From contig NW_006920881.1 in the NCBI RefSeq assembly GCF_000417875.1, positions 334,995 to 393,953 of the forward strand: DNA of 58,959 nucleotides, written 5' to 3'. Position 1 is the first letter of the stretch. Each line of letters starts with the position of its first letter. The notes below the pieces were generated by a model, which was given only the letters and a program-made list of their open reading frames with translations, searched no databases and was not told the origin of the DNA. Positions 8,983-18,398 of this stretch are shown one piece after another. This DNA comes from Pseudozyma flocculosa PF-1 (lineage: Eukaryota > Basidiomycota > Ustilaginomycetes > Ustilaginales > Ustilaginaceae). The position numbers and the translations under genes are program-made.

Positions 8983-11500
8983 ATGGGCGACCACGATACG
9001 GGCCGATCTCCAGCGCCCAAGCGGATCCGCACCGCGTACCGGCAGGGCGATGGCATCGACACCTCTGCAGATCCGCAGCTGCGGTCCGAGCTGGACGACC
9101 AGGGCCGGCTGATCGTCGCGCTCGATCTCGATGCGTTCTACGTCGCGGCGGCGCGCAAACGCGATCCGTCGCTCATCGGCCTCCCCATTGGCATCCAGCA
9201 GAAGGGCCTCCTCGCCACCATCAGCTACGAGGCGCGAGCCATGGGGGTCCGCAAGCTCGCCAGCATCTCGGACGCCATCAAGCAGTGCCCCGAGATGATC
9301 CTCGTCAACGGCGAAGATCTCTCCTACTTCCGCCTCGTCTCCAACCAGGTCTGGCGGCTCGTCCGCGGCATCGTGTGGGACGGCAGGGTCGAGAAGCTGG
9401 GCATGGACGAGCTCTTCTGCGACGTGAGTCGGCGCCGGACGCTTGTGCCTTCTGTCGATGGTCGCTCAGGCTGACCAAACACGCGCTTTGCACCTCGCAC
9501 ATGGACGCTTGCTCTGCTGCCAGGTCACTGAGATGGTAGACGCTCACCTTGCCTCGTTGCCGCCAGCCGGCCAGCACGATGGCCGCAATCTGTGCCGATT
9601 TGACATTCGCAAGCGACAGGATGGACAGGGTCGCGGCAGCGCTTCAGCCTCGTCCTCGAGCGGCTTCGACTACGCTCCCTGGCCCACCTTGCCTCAAGGC
9701 CACGTCCTGCCGAGTCAGGCCGCCGACAAGCTGCGCAGCTCAGCACCGGATCGCTACCAGCAGCGTCTCTTCGTGGCAGCCCACCTAGCCTCGTACCTCC
9801 GCCAGCAGGTCTCGGACAAGATCGGCCTCACCTGCTCGGCTGGTGTTGCACACTCCAAGATGCTGGCCAAGCTGGTCGGCGCCAAGAACAAGCCGAACCA
9901 GCAGACGACCTTCGCCCCACGTTCGATCGGGAGGGACCCGATCCGCTCTCGGCTGGACCAGGTGCAGGAGCTCCTCGACCCCTTGGACCTCGGTCAGATC
10001 AACGGCTTCGGTCGGGTGGCCGTCGACAAGATCCGCACCGCCCTCCTCGAGGCAGTGCCTGCAGAGCAGCGCGACGCCCGCAGCCGGCTGACGGTCGGCG
10101 CCACGCGAAAGGCTGCATCGATGTCGCTGATGACCGGCATCTTTGGCGCCAGAGTCGGCGAGAGGCTTTGGCACCTGGCCTGCGGTATCGACCGAGAGCC
10201 CGTCGTGCCGGCGCCTGAGTTTCCAATACAGATCTCGATCGAGGACACATATCCGGGCATACGGGGCCAGGAGATCCATGATCAGATTCTCGTCCTGTCC
10301 GAGAGCCTGCTGCGGCGGCTCGAGGCAGAGCTGATCAAGGAGAACCGCGATGCTAGCTTGGACGGCATCAGACACGAAGCAGTGTCCAGCAGCCAGGAGC
10401 TGCAGGAGGCTTTGCGCACGGAAGACGTGCCGGGATCAGCTACCTCGGCGCCAGACATGCAGCCTCCGCCGTCGCGGACGGCACAGGTGGCCGTACGAGG
10501 CTATCGAGAGGTTGCCGATGCGATAGCGCCCGTGTCTGGAACCAAAGGCGAGGACACCAAGACATGGCTGCGCTACCCGCTTCGGGTGCGTCTGTCCGTG
10601 CGTCAGGGCTGGAACAGCCGGATCACCAAGCAAGCGTCCATGCCCGTCCAGATCTTTGACCTCTCCATTTCGCGGCGGGATCGCGCCAAGGTGCTTTACA
10701 AGGCGTGCCGGGCGCTGCTGCGGGCGCTCATTGGCGGCGACGATGTGGTGGGCGAGTCGATGAACCTGATCAACATCGCCGCGCTCGATCTGGTGGAACA
10801 GAAGCCGACAAAGGCGCTCGAGAGCTTCTTCGCAGCGGCCAAAGCTGCACCTGCCGCCCCCGTCGCCGGCCGACGAAGGGAGCCGGCGATCAAGGCCGAT
10901 GTCGCAGGGTCCACCAACGCGCCGTCGACTGGTGCGCCGGGCGGCGGCCCTATTGACCTCGACTTTGTCGCTGCGTTGCCCGAGGATCTTCGCGTCGAGG
11001 TGATGAGAGAGTATGGTCTGTCGTTGGACCCCAAGCTCGCAGAACTGGGCACCGAACGGGAAGAAGCGGGCCCGCCTGAACCAGAGCCGCCGCCTCTGGC
11101 GTTGCCGTCGTCGTCGTCAACTCGCGTTGCAGGTGCTGCGCCAAGTGTCGAGCGCAGCATCCGCTCTCCGTCCGCACCGCCGGACGACGAGGGGCTGCTG
11201 TGTCCTCGCTGTCGACTCGAGATGCCAGTCTGGATGCAGCATGACCACGATACGTGGCCTGCCACGGGCTTGCCGCCGCACCTCGTCGTCGGCGGCGGTG
11301 CAGAAGACAGCGCCTCGGAGGACCTCGATCTGGATTGCGAGCGCGGCGAGGGCCGCGACAATGCGCATGCCTCGATTGAGGCATCCTCCGACGAGGACAC
11401 CGTCTGCCGTGAGTGCGAGGCCCTCGTCCCGAGCTGGATGCTGTTGGCCCACGCGCGCTTCCACGAGCTCGACACGAGCCAGTCGGCGAAGAGCGAATGA
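8983..11500 (+). CDS. Y-family DNA polymerase, iota type, with UBM and UBZ-like modules
   Basis: Two exons, 8983-9423 and 9524-11500 (100-nt intron, phase 0), 805 aa. The palm starts IVALDLDAFYVAAARK with metal-binding Asp48 and Asp50, followed by GMDELFCD (acidic pair at about 142-143). It matches DNA polymerase iota rather than eta or kappa: IGIQQKGLLATISYEAR, MILVNGEDLSYFR, and CSAGVAHSKMLAKLVGAKNK followed by PNQQT are iota-like, and the eta-type WKGGG insert is absent. The role is translesion synthesis opposite damaged bases in the nucleus. The tail has a ubiquitin-binding UBM (FVAALPEDLRVEVMREYGLS, about residues 628-647) and two Cys/His modules: CPRCRLEMPVW near 706 and CRECEALVPSW...HARFH near 774-793. 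The second has CxxC-x11-HxxxH spacing, as in the Pol eta UBZ. The start could alternatively be the in-frame Met at 8842. Confidence 0.88.
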
Positions 11501-13024
11501 CGGGTTCACGAGTGGCTGATATGGGCGAAGGCCACCTTGGCCTTTTGTCGTTGGTGCGGATCCGGAACGAATGAGCTACGCTCTGCCTTGACCCTTTGCG
11601 TACGGAGCTGCCGCAGCTGTGCTCGTCCCAGTCCATCGGTAGGTCGAGGCGATGCGTGTATGTGTGTGGGGAGGGCCAATATGCCAGGTGGCCACGCCCA
11701 AAGCATGAGATTCCCGAATGAGGCTCGGCCTGACCCAGACCCTGGCCTGCTGGCTTGCCAGACCGGTTGGCGCAAAAGCCGCGTGAAAAATGCAGACGAA
11801 AACAGCTCCGAGCCCTTCGCCGTGCCGCCCCCCCCCCCACTTGAGCCGGCGTGAGGGTCGCCAGCTCGCCGGGATGTGGCCGCGAGCTTCGGCGTGGCGC
11901 GACGGACATCTCCGGCGCAGACGCCCCCTACCGCCTCGACATGGCGATACGTAGTCACTCCAAGGAGCGTAAAGCTCGGTCGCCTCGAGCTGTTGCTGCA
12001 CGGCCAGGAGTGCCCAATGAGGACGTCCGACGCTCGGGAGAGGGACGAGCGATCCAACGTGGGGCAATGGTGATCTGAAATGGACCGACCCGACCGGCTC
12101 ACTTTGAGCCGCTGCCAGGCTAGACTGCCCTGCCCCCGCCCGCTCAGCGTCCTAGATGATGTGCGCCTGCAACCTCCGCCTTGCTTCTTGCCGGACACGC
12201 GCAGAGAAGGGCGAGCAGGCAGGCAAGGCAAGGCGAGGCAGGCATGGGTGCGGAGATGCAAAGAGGGGATGTGCGTGACAGCAGCAGCAGCAGCAGCAGC
12301 GAGGGAAGCCCTTGCTGGCCGACCAATGCAGGATGGAAGGAGATGCTCCGACTTTGGTCCTGCGCTCGATGGCCAAATAGACCGCTCAGTCTGGCTGCTG
12401 CCGCCGCCACGACCGTACGTGTCTCGACGAGCGCCAGGATGACAATCATGGTCGTACGTACATACACCTTGCGAGCGACGTTTGACACAGAGAGGATAAG
12501 AGATCCAGACAAAAGACATCGAGACGCGACCACGGCCGTCGGTCGGGTCGGTTGGCCGTCCTGACGTGGGCCCGGCCGGCTTCTCTTTTTTTCGACTGGA
12601 GGTGGCGAGGAGGTGCGACGTGGCCAGTTGAAAGGCGCTGTTGCCCCGCGTCCTCGGCTGAGTGGGAGGCAGGGCCGCTGGGCCCGCAGACGTGGCGCCG
12701 AGCTGCTTGCTTGCTTGCTCACCTTCCGGCCAGCTGGTGTTGGAGCCATACGGCGCCAAGGTCAACGGTCGAGATATGGGGCTACACGTACGTACGTACC
12801 TTGATAGCGTGCGTGCTGCTCTTTCGAGCACCTCGGCGACCGTCGACCTGTCTCGTGCCTGTCTCTCTTTCTCTTGTCTCTTTTGCTTCTGGCTGCGCCT
12901 GATGTGCAGGCAAAAAGGAGAAGAGAGGTTGCAGCAGGCCGTGGGTCGGTCGGTCGGTCCTGGGCTGACCGGTGCTTCCGGTGGGCTCCTCCCTCCCATG
13001 CGCCGGTGAGCCGACTTGACCTTT
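11501..13024. other. Gene-poor region before the assembly gap
   Basis: No supported gene. Open frames on both strands are low-complexity and change composition abruptly. Short repeats are present, including (gcaggcaag)-type runs near 12220-12245, a cagcagcag run near 12285-12302 and a C run near 11829-11839. The region may hold UTRs or an unrecognised multi-exon gene. Confidence 0.4.
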
Positions 13025-13044
13025 NNNNNNNNNNNNNNNNNNNN
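13025..13044. other. Assembly gap (20 N)
   Basis: Twenty consecutive n characters mark unknown sequence. Any frame reading across it, such as the long minus-strand frame at 11506-13116, is an artefact. The true gap size is unknown. Confidence 0.99.
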
Positions 13045-14136
13045 CCTGCGTGGCCTGGCGAGGCCAGGCCAGGCCTCGCCTCGCCTCGCTCGCTCCGGCG
13101 CGGCCGCCTGTGGCACTTTGGCCCGGCCTGGCTGAGCCTCCTCCGCACTCGACCGACGGGGCGGCGGCCGATACGCCGGGCTGCTCTAGCCCACCCGTCC
13201 GCCCGCCCGCCTGCCTCTGCCCCGCCCGCTCGCCCGCTCCTTAGCTCGTCTGCCCTAGCCTGGCCTGGCCTGGCCTGCCTCTGTCGCGCCTCGCCTCCGA
13301 AGGTGGCCCACAGCAGCCTCTGCCTCGCTGCCCCTGCCTTCTCTTGATCTTCATCTCCAACGTCTCCATCGCCACCTTCGATCTCCTACTCCTCGTCCTC
13401 CTCATCACCACCACCGCCACCACCCCCACCACCGCCACTGTCACCGTCACCGTCACTCACGCCGTCGTCTCGTCCACCGTTCCTGCCAGTCTTGCCGGTC
13501 CAGCCGTTGACGACCGACCGGCTCCTCGATCTCAATCCCTCGCTGTCGGACGCTGTCGCAGCCTCTACCCTACCACCTCATACTCTGGCCACCACCCTTG
13601 ACCGCAGCCCACACACCGCTGCATCGTGCCAGGATCGCTCTACGCGAGCCTGCCTCGCCTTGCTCCGAGCGCCAACGACATCACCCTACTTGGACCTCCC
13701 TCACTCCCCTCCCTCTCTCCTTCACGTGACGCCAGTCGTCTGCTCCTCTGACCACTGCCTTCTGTCCTGCTCGACCTCGAGCAGCTTGACACCACCTCAT
13801 CCTCGCACTCTTATAATCTGGGGTCCAGAGCAAACCTGCATAGCCTCAGCCTACGTCACCCTCGGCTTGGCCTTCATCTGGTCTTCAGCAAAACCTTAGC
13901 CCGCAGAGCCAACACTACTCACGTACGGCAATTGCATCGGCTCACGCGAGCTTCACCTTGAGCAAGACGGTCGAGCTTGACGCCCCTCGCCTTCCCCCTT
14001 TGCCCGCTCATCCGGCGTCTGATCCCCACCAAAGCTGCCTTTCGACCACGCTGCATAGCTCCGTACTTGCAGCATCTTGCCCTCACGTCCCTCAACCGCC
14101 TCACGCTCCACACACTGTTTCCCTCGATTGTTCACC
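13045..14136. other. Pyrimidine-rich upstream region of the 14137 gene
   Basis: About 1.1 kb rich in C and T on the plus strand, with (caccaccgccacc)-type runs near 13405-13440. This composition resembles long 5' leader or promoter regions ahead of other plus-strand genes here, for example before 21517 and 43881. No conserved ORF is visible. Confidence 0.4.
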
Positions 14137-15051
14137 ATGGCGCTCAACCTCGACGACCTCATCGGCTCGATGCAGCATGGCTTCCACGCCGGCGATCGCG
14201 GCAATGACCTCAACGAGATCAGGGAGAACCTCAAGATGACCCTGGGGCAGCAGGCGCTCGGCCCGGGACACTCCGACGCCAGCCAGAGCAGCAACAGCAG
14301 CCGGAGACCGCCCAACGCCCGCTGGGACAATCGTGCCTACCCTCCGCCGCATTCCTCGCTCGACGGCGATGTCGCCATGCTTTCTGGCAGCGTCGAGGCC
14401 GGGGGATCGCGCGGCCAGAGCGGCCAGACATGGCAGAGCTATGCCCAGCAGCAATCCGGCTCCAACTTTGGCCGATCCCCTATGTCGATGTCCAACGACC
14501 AAGGAGGCGGCGGTAGCGGGTTCGATGCTCGATTCCTCAATAGTCAGAGCTCGCCGCCCGTCGGCTTCGGCGGCCCCGGCTCGGTCGGTTCGCAGGGCTC
14601 GAGCACCAGCTCATACGGCTTCGGTGGCTTCGCCCAGGCACCGGCCAACACGCCACAGCAGACACCCGTCGAGTCGAGCGCGCTGGCGAGGCAGCTGCAG
14701 GCGGAGCTCGAGCGCGCACGGGATCAGCAGGGTTCCAACAGGATCGCAGAAGCCGACGACGAGCGCGCCGAGCCGGACTGGACGGGCCAATATCAGCGAC
14801 AGAGCGCCAGCTTCTCACCGCCCGCTCAATTCCCGGCCTCGGATGCGGCCAGCGGCGGAGGCTCGTCGAGCGGATACAGCCTGCAGTTCGGGACGGGGGG
14901 CGAACAGGCGGACCGCTCGAGCCTGACGCCGAGGAAGCTGGTCAATGGCTTCCAGCCCACAAATAGCAACGGCAGCGGCGTCGACTCCCAAGGATCGGGC
15001 TTGTCGTCGCCGCAATACGGGGGCGGACAGTCGATTGGCGCCGGCCAATGA
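14137..15051 (+). CDS. Unrecognised Ser/Gly/Gln-rich protein
   Basis: Single frame, ATG 14137 (CACCATGG context) to TGA 15049-15051, 304 aa. I do not recognise the family. The N-terminal ~40 residues (MALNLDDLIGSMQHGFHAGD, then DLNEIRENLKMTLGQ) look like a short amphipathic helical segment with real codon bias. The rest is disordered and rich in Ser, Gly, Gln and Pro. A short charged helix (LARQLQAELERARDQQ, about residues 187-202) lies in the middle, and C-terminal SLTPRKLVNGF resembles a phosphosite motif. No signal peptide or membrane segment is seen. Such proteins are often regulatory or RNA-associated, but that is not shown here. Confidence 0.65.
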   Translation: MALNLDDLIGSMQHGFHAGDRGNDLNEIRENLKMTLGQQALGPGHSDASQSSNSSRRPPNARWDNRAYPPPHSSLDGDVAMLSGSVEAGGSRGQSGQTWQSYAQQQSGSNFGRSPMSMSNDQGGGGSGFDARFLNSQSSPPVGFGGPGSVGSQGSSTSSYGFGGFAQAPANTPQQTPVESSALARQLQAELERARDQQGSNRIAEADDERAEPDWTGQYQRQSASFSPPAQFPASDAASGGGSSSGYSLQFGTGGEQADRSSLTPRKLVNGFQPTNSNGSGVDSQGSGLSSPQYGGGQSIGAGQ

Positions 15052-15668
15052 TGGCCAACAGCCTCTGCCCGCCTCGCTGGGCTCTCTCGGCCTAGACTTG
15101 GTCCCAGTCTCGAACCGCATCTTCCCGTCTCTCTCTCTCTCTGGCTTCCACGGACACTCGTTCCTCAACGCACCGCTCCACCGCGCGGCCCTCATGATTA
15201 CGGCCGCCAGCATCGTCATTCCCCCCGCTATCAGCGTGTCCCAGCCCCCTTTTCTCTCACCCAGCGTCACCACTTGTTCCTTTCTCACCTCACGAACCTG
15301 GCCCTCCCCCGCCCGCCCCGCGACGGGCACAGGGCTGTGTACTTTTACCAATACCCCGATGGCACCGTGGCCGCTGGGGCTTCCACCGCCAATGCCGTCC
15401 CATGTCACGCCAACAGCGTCCACGTGTCTGTCCGCCTGTGCGTCCGTGCGTCAGTCCGGCTGGCTGTGTGCCCGTGAACGTCTGCGCATGCCTGTTCCTG
15501 TACGCACAGCACCGCTCGAAGACAGGGCGGAACCATCAGAGCGCTGGGCCAGGCCACGGGACAGGTTCGAGGCCGGACGAGGACAGGGTTGTCACATTGC
15601 GAAGGTGGAAGGACACTGGAACGAGTACGGGACCGAGGAGTGTGTGTGCGCGTGTGCATTTGCTGCGT
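15052..15668. other. Convergent intergenic spacer
   Basis: About 600 nt between the 3' ends of the 14137 gene (+) and RPN12 (-). It is C/T-rich at the left and contains no recognisable gene. Both 3' UTRs are expected here. Confidence 0.45.
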
Positions 15669-16816
15669 CTAGACGATGCTCTCGAGCTCCTTTGCAAACT
15701 GGAGGTTGGTCGAGATGGTGGCCTTTTTGGGAATCGTGTGGGTGCTGGCCGACGAGGCGTTGGAAAAGTGGACGACCTGGGTGGAAGGGTTGACCTGCCA
15801 TCCTCGCTGTTCGATGGGCAAGAGGCGGAGAGGGGACCTGGACGTCAGCATGCCTGGGAGGAGCAGAGAGCGGAATGAAACGATGCGAGGGGGATGGGGG
15901 GGCGCACACTCACCTCATTGGCGAAGCTGAGGACTTCCTGGAGGTTGTCAAAGAAGAGGAGCGTCGCGGCGTCGCTGAGAGGTAGGCTGTCGTAGGCCTT
16001 TTCCTCGCACGATGCGATCTCGTGTCTGTCGAGCCGGGAGCATCGGACACGGAGGAGCGGGGGGCGGGATGACGAGCAGCGAAACCGCGGTCAGCCCATC
16101 GTGCAGCCGCAGACTCTGGACCCTCTTTCGCGAATGAACGGGAAAGCATGCCGACGCTCGTGTCCCAGGCGAAACGTACCGAATGGTGCCCATGAGGCGG
16201 TCGACAAAGAAGCTGTACTCTTCGCGCGGCGCCTGCTGTCTCGCCCTCCACACCTTGGAGTAGGAGCCCTCCATGAGCCAGCGCTCGAGGTTGACGGGGT
16301 GCTGAAGGTAAGGGCTGTCGCGGACCAGGTCCGGCGGCAGCGTCTCGAGGGCGGTGTGGAACGAGGCAATCTCGTTGGACGAGAGCAGGCGGAGGAGCGA
16401 GAGGCCGAGCAGGGGCTGGTGGTTTTGCGAGGCGGGCAGCACGGACCTGTTGTCGTGTCGAGACGAGCGATGAACCAAGGCACGTCAGAGGAGAACCAGA
16501 CGGCAGAGGCAATGAGCTGACGAGCGCGCGGGCAGGATACTCACGCATAGTCGTTGTAGAAGGCGCGCAAGAGGTTCATGTACCGGTCAAAGCTCTCGAC
16601 GTCCTTTGCGCGGATGCTGCAAAAGGCGCCTACCTCGAGGACGTCGCGCGCGAGGGCAAGGTCCTGTGGCTTTGCTTCGGGTGAGGGGACGAGGAGACCG
16701 GCCTCTGTGAGGGCGATCTTGAGCTTGGTGAGTTGGCTGCGGATCGTCGTGAGGTCTGCCGAGCTGGAAAAGGACTTGAGCAGCGCATCGTGCTGCGCTC
16801 GCAGATTGGCCGACAT
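15669..16816 (-). CDS. RPN12: 26S proteasome regulatory subunit RPN12 (PSMD8)
   Basis: Four exons on the minus strand: 16816-16545, 16446-16180, 16025-15914 and 15806-15669; 262 aa. RPN12 is a PCI-domain lid subunit of the 19S regulatory particle. Signature stretches are LLGLSLLRLLSSNEIASFHT, NLERWLMEGSYSKVWRARQQ, EEYSFFVDRLMGTIR, EIASCEEKAYDSLPLSDAAT, FFDNLQEVLSFANE|RGWQVN, and the C-terminal TISTNLQFAKELESIV. The last acceptor (CAG at 15807-15809) was chosen over two nearer AG sites because it alone keeps frame and reproduces the invariant distance from LFF to RGW. Introns are 98, 154 and 107 nt. Length is as expected for the family. Confidence 0.93.
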
Positions 16817-17260
16817 GGCGTGGGTGCGTGAGGGGGTCTGTGGGCGATTCGAGTGGAGGCTGCAGAGCAAGGAAGAGGTGAGATGCGTGGTGTATGCTTC
16901 TGATGATGGCACTCTTAGTGTGGCGGCGTGAGTGAACGGTGAGCGGAGAGACAGCTGGGCTGGAGGACGGGGTGAGGACGAGTGGCTGCCAGCCCTGGCT
17001 CGCCCGCCAGCCCGCACCCAAAGTGGAGCAGAGGCCAGAGGTTACGCGGCCCCGCCAGCCTTGGAGGTTTTCGGATCCGCGCACCTCGCTCGCCCACACC
17101 TCCTCGACTGCACCCAGTGCCCGCTTGATTGCCACAGCCATGGCGGGCTCACTTCCACGCCGCTCTGCCGGCCTGACCATCCTCCTCCGCAACGGGCACA
17201 CCTTGCGCCACATTCAGAGCATCTGCCATACATGCCATCCATAGCAAAACACGCGCATCG
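16817..17260. other. Upstream region of RPN12
   Basis: About 440 nt between the RPN12 start (-) and the end of the small gene at 17261. It should contain the RPN12 promoter. A short plus-strand frame here is not supported by any neighbouring exon. Confidence 0.45.
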
Positions 17261-17717
17261 CTAGTGGTACGACACGAATCCGAGCACGATGGCCTGGTCC
17301 CACGCGACAATATTGACAAACGACACGCCTTGCACCTGTGCTCGGGCAGCGGCTCACCCCGCGGGTCCAAGTCAGCTCCCGCTCTCGACGCCTCCCTTGG
17401 CGCCACGCTGCGCGTCCCTCGAGACTCACTCACCACTCGTGATCGCTGGCCCAGCGTGGTATGCACGTCCGCCTGTTCGTCTTCCACCTGCCGAGACGCT
17501 GGGGCAGAGCTGGATGAGCATCATCCCTCTTCTGTCCGCCACAGCCTGTTGATTCTCGATGTCACCGACGGCCACCTGCACTCACTGCAATGACGAGCCC
17601 TTCGAGCTTGACCACTCGTCCATCGAGGCGCGTCCAGAACACCACCCGGTCCCCTGGCTCAAAGGGTGGCGGCGATCGGATTGATCCCGCCGTGCTCGAT
17701 GGCATCAGCGTCGACAT
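17261..17717 (-). CDS. Small three-exon SH3/Tudor-like protein (family member 1)
   Basis: Exons 17717-17586, 17487-17434 and 17335-17261 give 86 aa. Both introns are 98 nt with gtgagt donors and are phase 0. The domain reads FEPGDRVVFWTRLDGRVVKL, then EGLVIA|VEDEQADVHTTLG, then QRSRV|VQGVSFVNIVAWD, ending FVSYH. Strand prediction by eye gives four or five beta strands, compatible with an SH3/Tudor/LSm-like small barrel. Start M (MSTLMPSS) is the simplest choice; further exons upstream are possible because coding-like fragments occur at 17809-17947 and around 18200-18330. The same layout (G-x-x-V-x-F-W, intron, 17-18-codon exon, intron, short last exon) occurs in the genes at 31379, 32247 and 34333. 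Function is unknown. Confidence 0.6.
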
Positions 17718-18398
17718 ATCGTGTCTGGTCCAGAGCATTGCGCAACGCAGCGGCAAGGTTAGATCGTCGTCAACGTCCTTCAGCGGCCCCCTTCCGTCCC
17801 ATGCTCACCGGTTATGTCCACAAACGCAGCAAGGTCGCCCGGCAGAGCAGGCCAGATCGGTCCATGTGTGTATCTCGCCATCGGCGGCCCGGACCTGCCC
17901 CTATATACCAGGATGTCAGCTAGCCTCCCTTCAGCCTCATCCCTACCTTGATCGGATTCGTCGACATGGAGCCACAAGGAAGCGTGGTGCGTCCTGCGGC
18001 TATGCCGTGTGCCATGGCCTCCGGAAGATTCCTTGGACCAAGCGTGGTCACAAGAGCGTGAGCGTAATCCTGCCGCCCTTTCAGCCTGGGCCGTCGTAGC
18101 CTGCCTACTCCACCGAGACGGCCTCGGGCCAGACGGATGCGTCGGTGCCCATACAACAGCGAGCATGATGCTCCTAGCTGCCAAGGTTAGGGTGCCGTCT
18201 GCCGCGACGTCGGATGGCCGGAGTCGAGCAACCTTGCTGGAGTTGCCTGACCCCCGAGCTGGCCACGGTAGGACGGAAACGGCGCCCGGTTGCAGGGCCG
18301 TGCTACACCCGGTAATCGGACCCGGGGCCGGCACGCAATGAAGGCAGGAGAGGATGGTGGGTATGCTTTCTGGCCATTGCACATCGACGCCTCTTGCC
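17718..18398. other. Region with possible unassigned minus-strand exons
   Basis: Several minus-strand fragments look coding but could not be joined with confidence. Examples are PALPGDLAAFVDIT at 17809-17881, bordered by gtgagc, and a 46-52-nt candidate intron at 17895-17946 with a gtaggg donor and a ctgac branch motif. Another is ARLRPSDVAADGTLTLAARS near 18180-18240. They may be 5' exons of the small gene at 17261 or a second small gene. Confidence 0.35.

Noticed and set aside
11506..13116. Long minus-strand open frame of 536 codons
   Set aside because: It reads across the 20-N gap and has low-complexity, shifting composition; not evidence of a gene.
15807..15860. Alternative RPN12 last-exon acceptors giving an MLTSRSPLRLL segment
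   Set aside because: These acceptors break the frame or lengthen the invariant LFF-to-RGW spacing.
17590..18099. 169-codon plus-strand frame
   Set aside because: It overlaps the better supported minus-strand exons with conserved intron positions, and shows no domain.
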